Origin: Margaritifera margaritifera
Taxonomy: Eukaryota > Mollusca > Bivalvia > Unionida > Margaritiferidae
DNA: 64,000 nt
Direction of reading: 5' to 3'
Assembly (NCBI GenBank): GCA_029931535.1
Contig: JAQPZY010001660.1
Span: forward strand, 6,642,001-6,706,000
Shown here: piece after piece, positions 39,838-50,040 of the stretch
How the letters are laid out: each line of letters starts with the position of its first letter
Position numbering within the stretch: position 1 is the first letter of the stretch
Program-made: the position numbers and the translations under genes
Notes under the pieces: generated by a model
The model's database searches: none
Seen by the model: the letters and a program-made list of their open reading frames with translations, nothing else
What the model was told of the DNA's origin: nothing

Positions 39838-40440
39838 ATGCAAAATGTAGGTCACAGTGGCATTCTTTAGTGGTATGGGTGTGGTACTAATAGAGCTGCA
39901 TACAATCATCTAGTTTCATGACTTTAGCATGAACAGAGCTTGAGAAATAGGCTTAAAACACACATTTTAACCAAGCTGAGTGAAACATGAAATATAGGTC
40001 ACAGTGACCAACATTTGTTATGAGGTTGTGTAGTACTCATCAAGATGCTTCCCCTCACCAACTTTCATGAATCTAGGTATAACAGTATATATACATGGTG
40101 CAAAAAACCTATTTGGTCATGAGCTAAATGCAGAAACCTAACCTAAGCCAATAAAATGTGAAATGTAGGTCACAGTGACCTTCTTTTGTGGTAAGTGTGT
40201 TGTAAAAATAGATATACATACAATCATATAGTTTGATGAGAATTAATCATAAAGTACACAACTTAATCAAAGGGAGTGAACTTGAAGCATGAAATATTGG
40301 TCATTGATCAACATTTGTGATGATGGTATAGTACTCATAAGATGCATACCCTCACCAAGTTCCATGATTCCAGGTATAACAGTATTTATACAATGTGCAA
40401 AAAACCTGAGCTAAACGCAAAAACTTAACGAAGAATTTAC
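39838..40440 (+). repeat. ~145-bp satellite with ERE-like palindromes, second array
   Basis: Four diverged monomers share AAATGTAGGTCACAGTG and 'actcatcaagatgc'. Palindromes: 39996-40010 (AGGTCACAGTGACCA) and 40167-40181 (AGGTCACAGTGACCT, perfect). Same family as 4085-4775. Confidence 0.7.
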
Positions 40441-40449
40441 AACTAATGT

Positions 40450-41160
40450 ACATGTTTGTACCAATTTAGCCCCATACCCTGAAGTAGGACGTGCTACGAA
40501 ACCCACTCAAAACTGTTGCCTAGGACCTAGGAAGAAAGAATGGTTGATGTTCAATGAGGGTGTACATGTGTATATGGTTTTATCTGTGTGGACACTGACA
40601 GGGGGAGGGGGGTTAGTACAATAGCCTACCTCTACTTCATAGAGGTGAACTAGAAAAAGAAGCTCTCCTTCTACATATGCCAAGCAAGTCAGCCTAGGTC
40701 AGGAAAGCCCTATTTGAAGTCAAAAGTGATGGAGTTACAAATACATAATTTAAAGCTTGTAAGAAATATGGCCTGTCATATATAGTTATCTTCTGAGAAC
40801 ATTGAGTGGTGAGATAATTTTAGATAGCAGAAATGGACCTGACCCTTTTCTGTCCAATTCTGAGGGCAAGACCATTGCCAATTACATAGCAGAAATGGCA
40901 ATGTGAGGTATGGGTCTGGTTCCAGGTGAAATATTGGATCTAGTTCAAGACTTGTTGAAATATTAAAAAAAGAAAAAAATCCCTTCAAAGGATAGCAGAC
41001 CAGATACTCTTGGGACAATGTTTTTTTCTCCAGACACTCAGCAATATTTTAGAAAAATGTAAATAAACCCCTCTAGAGGCACCAAGGTCAAAAGTTACAC
41101 CCAAAAAGGTGGATGCACAGTTTATGGGATATAAATTTGGTTTACTGACATAAGGGCGAG
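40450..41160. other. No gene seen
   Basis: No recognised coding sequence or structure apart from a G-run near 40605. Confidence 0.4.
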
Positions 41161-41188
41161 TTAATAAGAGCACGCGAGAAAAGGGCGA

Positions 41189-43615
41189 GTGGACAAAAAA
41201 GGCGAGAGGAAATTTCTATTCAATAGACTTTTGCTTGATAAGCCTCATAGAATTTGGAATGCCAGTGAAACAGGCTTTACAGTGTATAGCAAGACAGGAA
41301 ATGTAATAAGAACTACAAAAAGCAGGTATCCAGATTACATTCCACAGCTTACCAATGGATCAACAAAATGAAGATTACCAGTTATGTACACATATTGCTG
41401 CAATGCAAAAGGGTAATGCAGGGTTCTCAACAGATTCAAACCCTCAGGTTTTGGCACTTGGAATTTAAGTCTGAACCATTTCTGATGCATGGACTTTCCA
41501 ACCTGTGCACTTTTATAATGCATGTTGATTTGGGCTGGAGCATCAGTTTTAATTACCCTTGATTCGCCTCTGGCATAATTTCCTACTGAGTGAATGCTGT
41601 GCATAACAAATTGACTGTATGTGCCAGTGATTGACATTTGCTAGACTACTAGGTTTACACTTTATCAGCTAATAATATCACACCTATGCAAAATCAATAT
41701 GAACAGGTCACTGATGTCACATTTAGGTGGGCATAACTGAATCAAGGTAGATTGTTTTGAGATTATGTTTGAAAGCTCTTTGCAGTGAACTAGGACATAC
41801 ACACCTCTTCCTTCTTCATTGACTTGTCATATACTGGCTCGTATTAATTAATCACAATGGTTCAAAGAAGTATATTTTCTTTTCTGTCTCAGAAACGACC
41901 TGCCAGTGATGAACATTCCAACCCTCAGACTCCAAAGAAGCATAAAGGTAGTAACAATTCTGAGGAGAATAAATCTCCTAAAGTTGTAAGAAATCTTTAG
42001 CATCAGTTTGCTCGATGAATAGGGAACAATCCCAGATACAAGCTCATGACAAAAAAAAAACAAATGACTCCTGAGATTTCAGTTTTGATTCCTGAGATTT
42101 TCATTTTGACTCTTTAGACTTTGGTGTCAATGGTCAGATGACACTTCAGTTTTGAAATCTATTGAGAACCCTGTTAATGCTTCCATTTATGGTATTTCCA
42201 AAGCCTAAACGTACAGCATATGATCCATTCATTGATGCAACAAGAGGTACGTTCAAGGATGGAATATTTTCCTAAAGGATGGATGCATGCAGCAACAGTT
42301 TTTAAATTTATAGACCACTCTGACACCAATGCTTGGCAAGAAGAAAGACCAGTTCATTTGTTGATGGACAGTCTGAGTTCCAACCTTGGTTTGGAGTCTT
42401 TTACCAAAGCTGCAGCCAAAGGAATAGAGCTTTGTTAACTGGTACCTAATGCCACACATCTTATGCAGCGATTAGATAAAGGTGCTTTTGGACCATTAAC
42501 AAAGCATTGGTATTCGACTGTTCGAAAAAACACAAAATCAAATCCTGATCAACCAGTAGGTAAGAGAAACTGTGCAGCAAGATTGGCCGAAACACACCTC
42601 AACTTTTATAAACCAAGTATTATTGTTGGAAGTTTGAAATCAGCCAGGATTTATCCTGTCAACAGAAATTGTGTTTGCGATGACAGTTTGATGCCATCTT
42701 TGACATATTAACACGCATGAGACCATCTCCAAAGAAACCAGATGCTTTTGAAGTGGACCACAGTGACTGCAGCACTGATGGCATTCATGCATATTGTTCA
42801 GTTCTTTTAACACTCCCACAAGATCAAAATATGAGCAGAGAGTTGAGATCATCATACCATTGGGCAATCATCTGGTTTTGCTGCATATCAAAAGTTAAAG
42901 CAAAAGGCCTGTCCAAATAAAGTTGTACTGGTTGAAGATACTCGTCCAGAAATCATAGTACATGTTATTGACCATGACTCTGATGACAGCAAACAAAAGT
43001 CACTTCATGTGAACAAGCATACTGAGATACCTGTTGATTCAGGCCTTGATATTATTTCAGGCAGTAGACCTTTTCTTCTTCTGATCAGAGTTCTCTCAAC
43101 ACACAAGATACCACCAATACTTCTTTGATGTCTCCACAAGGTTAAAATACGATACAAGCCAGTAGAGTTCATTTGTTTTGCAAGAACTTCTAACATTTCT
43201 GAGAGTGCAGTCTAAGAAAAAGAATCCAAACTGAGCTGTTGATTTCTTGCCGGACTGTTTGACATCAACATAAGCAATAAGAACAATGGTACTATCAGAA
43301 TTAAATGTAGCCAGATATAAAGTAGAAAGAGAGAAGAAAGCAGAAGCTAAGTATGTAAAGATAAAGAAAAAAGTTCAAAACAAAAGGAAAGCTAAATTAC
43401 TGTCGAGAAGAACCCAGGAAAATCTCATAAGAAAAGTCTCTTCTGTCCATTCTACAGAAACTATTTATCCAGTTTGTCATAGATCTTTTGAGGAAGAAAA
43501 AAAAGATTGTGTTAGCATGTTGTGGGCCCAGTATGACAAGTGCATTATTTGGATGCATGAGCAATGTATTACATGTAACTTTGTCATTGACTTTCCTGTT
43601 CATGCTTACTTGTAG
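41189..43615 (+). pseudogene. pogo/Tigger-like DDE transposase with zinc-finger-like tail, decayed
   Basis: Pieces in order: RIWNASETGFTVYSKTGNV (catalytic first-Asp box, with Ser for Asp) near 41240; after a MITE insertion, FPKPKRTAYDPF (42195); RPVHLLMDSLSSN (second catalytic Asp) near 42350; THLMQRLDKGAFGPLTKHWY near 42460; GSLKSARIYPVNRN near 42640; and a tail with YPVCHRSFEEEKKD and WMHEQCITC (43460-43570), a decayed PHD-like finger. Order and spacing match jerky/pogo-type transposases. Many stops and frame changes; the N-terminal HTH was not found. Confidence 0.65.
41420..42172. mobile_element. hAT-like MITE nested in the transposase pseudogene
   Basis: The ends AGGGTTCTCAACAGATTCAAA and TTTGAAATCTATTGAGAACCCT are inverted repeats. 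They are flanked by near-identical 8-bp repeats GGTAATGC (41412-41419) and GTTAATGC (42173-42180). An 8-bp duplication and (C)AGGGTTCTCA ends are typical of hAT elements. It has no coding capacity and splits the transposase reading. Confidence 0.75.
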
Positions 43616-43929
43616 AATCATGATGCACATAAATACAAGGAATCAGGATCTAGAACTGTAAAAGATTCCAGAAAATACAGGTACCTCAACTATTATTGTG
43701 ATATACGTATGTACGGACAATACTAATGCTATATGCCCCCCCCTCCACCTTTCATTGGTAGGGGATGAACAAAATCATGTAGATGATTTTCAGTTGTATT
43801 TTACATTAGATTAGTACTTGAAGATTGTAAGTGAAATATCTCAGTAAGTACAAACTATTAGATTGAAGCTTTTCTATTTAATGGCTGAAAACCAATTTTC
43901 CATGATTATTCTGAGAATAAAGTGTCAGA

Positions 43930-44260
43930 ATACATGAACTGGGGACACATATTGTTCAGATTCAAACTTGACCTGTATTTTAAGAATATAAAGCTGCATG
44001 TAAAATTTAGCTGAGATACAAGAATTCTGTAATTAATGGTCTTTGGTTGAAAACAAATAATTTAATATTTGTTAAGTCAATAAAGGGCCGTAAGTCATTA
44101 AGCAACTGACAGATAATGCTGGAATTCTAACTCGACCTATATTTTTAAATATAATGATAAATGTAAAATTTGGTTGAGATATATAGAAGCGTTGTTTAGT
44201 TATTGTCAGAAATCAATGCTGGTATGAAGGGATGGACAGATAGAAAAGCCTAATGCTAAA
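43930..44260 (+). repeat. Dispersed invertebrate repeat, two degenerate monomers
   Basis: Repeated phrases 'ctygacctatattttaa', 'atgtaaaatttrgytgagata' and 'gggatggacagatag...ctaatgctaaatgcccccac' form two partial units about 150 bp apart, a style common in bivalve genomes. Confidence 0.45.
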
Positions 44261-44589
44261 TGCCCCCACACCATTAGGTTGTGAGGTATAGTAAAAAAAT
44301 AGCTAATAAAAACATGTTATGCATTCTTATATTGGAAAGAGGTTTGCACAGTTATTAGTTTTTCCTTCCCTTAGTCAAGTCTTTATTTATTTTAAATTTG
44401 TTGTGCTCAACAAATTTTGAAAGACTTGGTAGATGCAAATAAACTTTGATACATTAATGTTTAATATTTGGAACCTTTTAGTGCATCAACATTAAGAAAT
44501 AACACTTTTTTTGCTGATTTTTAATGAGATCTGGATCCTTTATCAGTTTGAAAAACATTGTTTCATACTTTAGCTGCGGGGAATTTTTC

Positions 44590-44597
<8 letters not shown>

Positions 44598-44659
<62 letters not shown>
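44598..44659. repeat. (AT)n microsatellite
   Basis: About 30 uninterrupted AT units. Confidence 0.95.
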
Positions 44660-44660
<1 letters not shown>

Positions 44661-45780
44661 CAGAAAAAATTATTTATGTAGAGTGAATACAGTGTGATCT
44701 ATAGTACACCAATTTGTGTCTTTGCAGAAATCCACATAAGCCTCAAATGAAAAGTCAAGAAAGTCATCCATACTAATAAAAAACTGTCATAAAATGGTAT
44801 CACACGTACAAAATAAAGCCCCCTATGATAGATCCACAAGTTTTACTCAGAGTGGATCTGAAATGCACAAATATTACTAATGTAAATGCATCATTGATTT
44901 AGGTACCAGAGCTCAACCAAATTGATTCCAAATTATAAAATAATGTTACTGATAAAAGGAGGTGTTTAAAGATAACAGGTATACATGTAGCTGGTCCTCC
45001 TTTAGGACATGCCCCTCATGGCTTGAGCGCCATCTTAAGAAACTTAATAGAAAGACATTGCACAATAAAGGCAGAGCATGTTGGGGAGCCGTAAGCAAAT
45101 TCTCCACCATGGCCCCCAGTTCATGAAATGGGTAGAGGCATTGATAGACCATGTAATTATCATATCTGATAATGTAATCAAAATCTAATATGAGGATGAT
45201 TATGAAAGATATCCATGAATATAAATGAGGTTATCTTGATCTGATTGGCTGAGCCTCTTATTACTCTATAGTATACATGTACGTTGGAATTTTAAAATAT
45301 TAGGAATAAAGGCCAATATCATTAAGATCTCACATGAGCTTGAGAATGAGGTTGGTTCATTCACATAAATGAGGTCACTGTGCATCTAATTATCTTCGCT
45401 TGTTACCATTTTAGAAGTCACATTATGATTGAAATTCGACCAAACTGCACATAGCCATTATAAAGGGAAACTGTTGAGTTGGCTTCTTAAATTAGCTGAC
45501 TGAGCTACATAAGATAGGTGAGCGATATCATGCCCATTTAGTGAAAACAGACTCTGGACATTTTATTGATCTTGTACAAAATGCCAATACCGATTTTTAA
45601 ATTAATCAGGTTTTACTCATACTGTATATTTTTCTCCATGTCATAGGAAGAAAACAAAAGAAACTTTTATCATTTTGTCCTCATTAAATCTTAAAAGAAG
45701 TTTAAGGTTTAATTTTGATGTCAAATCAACTACTGTATTAAAAATTAGTTTATGCACATTTAATTTTGTCATTGAACTTA
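44660..45780. other. No gene seen
   Basis: AT-rich with no recognisable coding or structured element. Confidence 0.45.
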
Positions 45781-45784
45781 TGGT

Positions 45785-45806
45785 ACATCTTTGTTATTCA
45801 CTGAAC

Positions 45807-45903
<97 letters not shown>

Positions 45904-46014
45904 TTGTATTTTGCCAAAGTTAGGACATGTTTTAGTTTTGGTTAAGTTTACTTTTTATATGCTGTTTCTTTGGTCATCTTGCGATGTGTCCATTGATCTT
46001 TGTTGTTAACTGAA

Positions 46015-46096
<82 letters not shown>
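45785..46096. repeat. Two (GA)n arrays in a ~210-bp duplication
   Basis: (GA)n at 45810-45898 and 46018-46096. Each is preceded by CTTTGTT(A/G)TT(C/A)ACTGAACAA, so the arrays and their left flank were duplicated together. Confidence 0.9.
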
Positions 46097-46099
<3 letters not shown>

Positions 46100-46163
46100 C
46101 CCAAATGCCTGTCATTTTTTGAGTTTCTTTTTTAAATACTATTTTTGAAGGTTATTTAAAGCC

Positions 46164-46235
46164 TGGCATTTGGGCCGAATCAGGCTGTAATTTGGGCCGA
46201 ATCAACCCGTGATTTGGGCCGAATCAGCCTGTTTC
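46164..46235 (+). repeat. GGGCCGAATCA repeat, three copies
   Basis: TTTGGGCCGAATCA(G/A)(G/C)C(T/C)(T/G)G occurs three times at 22-bp spacing. Diverged copies lie at 48740-48845. Confidence 0.85.
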
Positions 46236-46565
46236 CGTCCCGGAATCCTTTCGTCTGAGCGAGAAACGGGTTTGGCTTGCCGCCGATCAGGAACTGGGAA
46301 AACGACTGTATTGAAGTTTGTAGCTGGAAAATATGGGAGTACTCACCTCCACCATGTTCAACAACAGCCAGATAATTGGACTAAATTAACTTGCTTCTTT
46401 ATTCGAATGTACGGCAAGTATTACGAAGACATCCCGAGTCTTTCACGGCCTGTTGCACACTCGAAGTTATTCCACTTGCAAACTTTTCGACTCACATCGG
46501 AAAGAGACAATGTTCCGAATTGTTCTCTTTGTCGTGTCGCGAAAATGAAAGTAGAAGGTTAACAG
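46236..46565 (+). other. Unidentified open stretch
   Basis: Two overlapping frames are open for about 110 codons. One reads SGTGKTTVLKFVAGKYG, which lacks the spacing of a true P-loop. Base composition is higher in GC than around it. It may be a decayed first exon of a mobile gene. Confidence 0.25.
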
Positions 46566-46869
46566 GTGTGCCTAGAGTGACTGAATTTAAAGAATTTTGT
46601 TTTCAATTTTTGGTTCGAAGCTGGAAAAACTTGGGGTGGGGGTGGGTGGGTTCTCCTCTATGTATCGTTATAAATAACAATTCTACCAGTTGGCCTCTAC
46701 CTATCCATGCCATATCCATTTTCCAATTGCATTTTGATAATATTTTTCATAACTTACTATCTGCTTTTAGATAAAGCTATGGATGTCAAACCACACCAAT
46801 GAAACTGGCGGAGGACTGGAGTGGCCTGTCAAAGGCCTTGAAAGGCTTTAAGTTTATAACTGCATCAAA

Positions 46870-47135
46870 ATTGGCTAACCTTTTGCACATAAGATTCTCA
46901 CGTGAGATCTAACTCATGTTAGTCTCATGTGCATTTTACATGCAAATTAGTTAGAACTCACATGAGCAAAAGAATCTAACAAAATCTGAAAATGAGCAGG
47001 AATTGTTAATAAGAGCAAGCATTTCCTCACATGAGCAAGATTTTGCTCACATGAACAAGTACTTGCTCATGTGAAAATCACATGAGCAGGAATTATTAAT
47101 ATAAACAAGATTTTCCTTAAATGAGCAAGTTTGCT
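46870..47135. repeat. CACATGAGCAA-rich repeat
   Basis: CACATGAGCA and its reverse complement TGCTCATGTG recur many times in both orientations, so the region can fold back repeatedly. Confidence 0.7.
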
Positions 47136-47149
47136 CACGTGATCAAAAG

Positions 47150-48730
47150 GAAAAAAAACCCAGACTAATATTTGTTTTAATGTATTTGATAAATATTTTT
47201 GACAAGAATGAAAAAGAACAAAGTTCCAATAATAAAACTTATTTAGCAGCAATAAAGAGATTTTCAAAGTGATATTAAAATCTAGTGAAGATGAGCATAT
47301 TCAAGTTCAGTTATGTTTTTGTGAGGTTTCTCACATGAGAAAAAAAGACAACCAGTATATAAATATGTGATAATAATGATTTTCAATTATTATAATTATT
47401 ATATCACATGCATTCTATAACAATAAATGCTTGCGGCACAAATGGGCATGTATGAAACCACTTGTTCACTCATTAAGTAAATTAGTGTGATTATTGTGAA
47501 AGCATAGGTCTTCACGCACATGAAACTAGCCATGAGGTGTATTGCATCCAAGCACTGATTTCATTACTGATGATAACAAAAGGTATAGGGTCTCGGGCTA
47601 GTATTGACCAACCAGAAAGGTTACTTTCGTTCACTCAGTGAATAATCCAAAATTATACCAAACAATGTTTAATATTTATATCATTGTTGATAAACATTCA
47701 GTGCATTGTGCAGTGACAATTGTAAACTTGTATTGAAAAGGGAAGAGACAGAAAAAATCACAGAGAGAGATAGAGAAAGAGAGTGAATGCATTATAGAGG
47801 TAATGGAATTCGTCACCCAAAATGTTATTCTGACATTTGGTACATTTTCTTTCTTCACGTGGATTCTTATTACTTTGACCATTTTCAACATGTAATTTAT
47901 AGATTGACATCCTAAATTTTAAGATAGGTGAGTACAATTTTTTTAAATTAAATATTCTTCATATCTGAATATCGGTTTTAAAAAATGTCAATTTTTTTTC
48001 CTTAGGACGGTTTATTTTCTAAAACAGATAACCAATCTTGTTTGTGTTGATCTAAGAGGATGATTTTAATAAAAATCCTAGTACCTCTCTTCCTCATAAA
48101 ACTATGAGAAAACCTTTTGCAAATGTTTTGCAATGACACCTTTACAAATAAACACTGATTTGTTCATTAAGATGAAAAGAACTATAACAAATTTATTATA
48201 TAGAATAATTATTTACTTAAATATGAACAGCAATAAACATGGAAAATTGACATAAATATACCCATTGTAATTATAAGACACATGCACACACATGCATTCA
48301 GCAACTAATAATATAGAGTGGGATTCTGTCAATCTTTCTTATCTAAGACTTAGTTATAAGATGGAAAGATATAACAATAATTTATAGACAAACAAAAATC
48401 ACTATTTTGCAATCAGTTACATACATGAATTAATCCGATAATAAAGCTGATGATAAGAAACAAGGAAAACTGAAAAACATCTACTTAACCATCTTTAATT
48501 GAATTCATAAATATATTAAATATCAATAAACGGTACAATTATTAGTATTTATTTAATTTAATGTTGTTAACATTACAACCACAAGACATGTATGCACATG
48601 AGGAAATGTTATTTATTATTCTATTCACTTTTGCACAATACACATTTACATATTTTTAACTAGGTAAATTACGCATTTACATTCTCATTTGCTTAAATGT
48701 ACATGAACTCTTTATATACTATCTATATCA
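47150..48730. other. No gene seen
   Basis: Very AT-rich; no recognised coding or repeat array. Confidence 0.45.
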
Positions 48731-48856
48731 AAGTATTGTGGACCAAAATGGCCCACATATGCGGGCTGAAGCAACCTGGTTGACATAGAGGGCCGAAATA
48801 ACCCAACCGAATCAACCTGGGACAATCTGGTTTTGGGCCAAAATGATCTGTACCTA

Positions 48857-48995
48857 TTCGACCGGAAGAGGTTGAATTGGATTTCCGCCATCTGTCCAAT
48901 TATGTAAACAAAACCGATTTAATTGAAGTATTGCATTTCTTTTACAATGACATGCTCAATATCAAATGGTACGAGTTAGAAAAACAGTGTAAAAG
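48857..48995 (+). other. Possible exon of the downstream transposase-like gene
   Basis: An open stretch reads RPEEVELDFRHLSNYVNKTD and LIEVLHFFYNDMLNIKWYEL, ending near ...EKQCKR. A good acceptor (AATTCAG|GAAGAAGG) at 50041 begins a sequence continuing WPHFSKRLEKFK, so the two may be joined by splicing. Confidence 0.35.
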
Positions 48996-49319
48996 GTTTC
49001 CAGTGCTATTTCCATGCTTTTTTCATGTGGTGTTAACTTACTGAGTCTATATAATTGATACTGCCCTAAGTGCCATCTTTTATTAAACCATGCTGTGTGA
49101 GTGTAGCATGGAAGTTTGAACTTTTGTCATAATGTTTACATTGTTACAGTCGCCTACACCATGGACTATGTCAAGAAAAAAACAGAACTTGAGCATGTTT
49201 TAAGGTTGATTGAATGTATTGGGATATTATAGCCCAATTTTCAACAGTATTTTATATGCCTGTATAATATATGTCCATCTTTCTGTCTGCCAATTTTACC
49301 ATTTGATTTCTGTACAGTA

Positions 49320-49600
49320 GTTTTAGTTGCCCACCATCTACAGCTGCCAAACTTTGTGAATGATTTACACTTGTTCAGTTAAGGAAGAAGCGTATTGATT
49401 TTGGAGTCCAAAGGTCAATGGTCAAAGTCACTGTGACTGAAAGAAAAAAAAATGGTTCTGCACAATAACACCAGTTTTTCATGACATGGATCAAATTTTG
49501 TGGATGACTTTCACTTGGGGAAAGAAAGAAGTCTATTGATTTTGGAGTAAAGAAGTGAAAATTCAAGATCATTCAGACTAAAAATAAAAATGGTTTTTGT
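49320..49600 (+). repeat. ~140-bp dispersed repeat, two copies
   Basis: Units share 'aactttgtg(a/g)atga(c)tt', 'cacttg', 'gaagaa', 'attgattttgg' and 'gtcactgtgactgaaag'. Same family as 58170-59010. Confidence 0.7.
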
Positions 49601-50040
49601 GTAAAAATTTCAGTTATCTAAATCGAGGACTATTAAAATTGTGGCTTGCAGATAATATGACATTAGTGGTACTCTTTTTGTAATCATGAACATGTTATCA
49701 TGTTTTTACCATAAATGTAGAAACATACAATTTATGAATAGCAAAATGTAATTAGAAATGTACAGAGAAATGAAACTTCACTTTTAAGTATTCATGCAAC
49801 ATTTGTAATGTTTGCAATATTGATTGGATTGTAATTGTTGTACTGAATAAATTTGTTTTATTGACCTTAGTTCATTCAGCTGGAGGTAAGTAAACAGATT
49901 AAAGTTCAACCCAGTTCTTTTTACACCATTGACAAATCCACACATACATTTATCACAAGAGATATAATTTTAACAAAATAGCCTCACAAGCAGCCTGGTA
50001 GAATAGGTACAGTGTTATGGTTTCATTTCTGAATAAAATT

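Noticed and set aside
45675..45923. ORF rich in Glu-Arg repeats
   Set aside because: It is a translation of the (GA)n microsatellite. The same holds for the Glu-Arg ORFs at 9689-9889 and 17785-18013.
46209..46562. Possible P-loop ATPase (SGTGKTT)
   Set aside because: The glycine expected four residues before GK is absent, and no Walker B or other ATPase motif follows.
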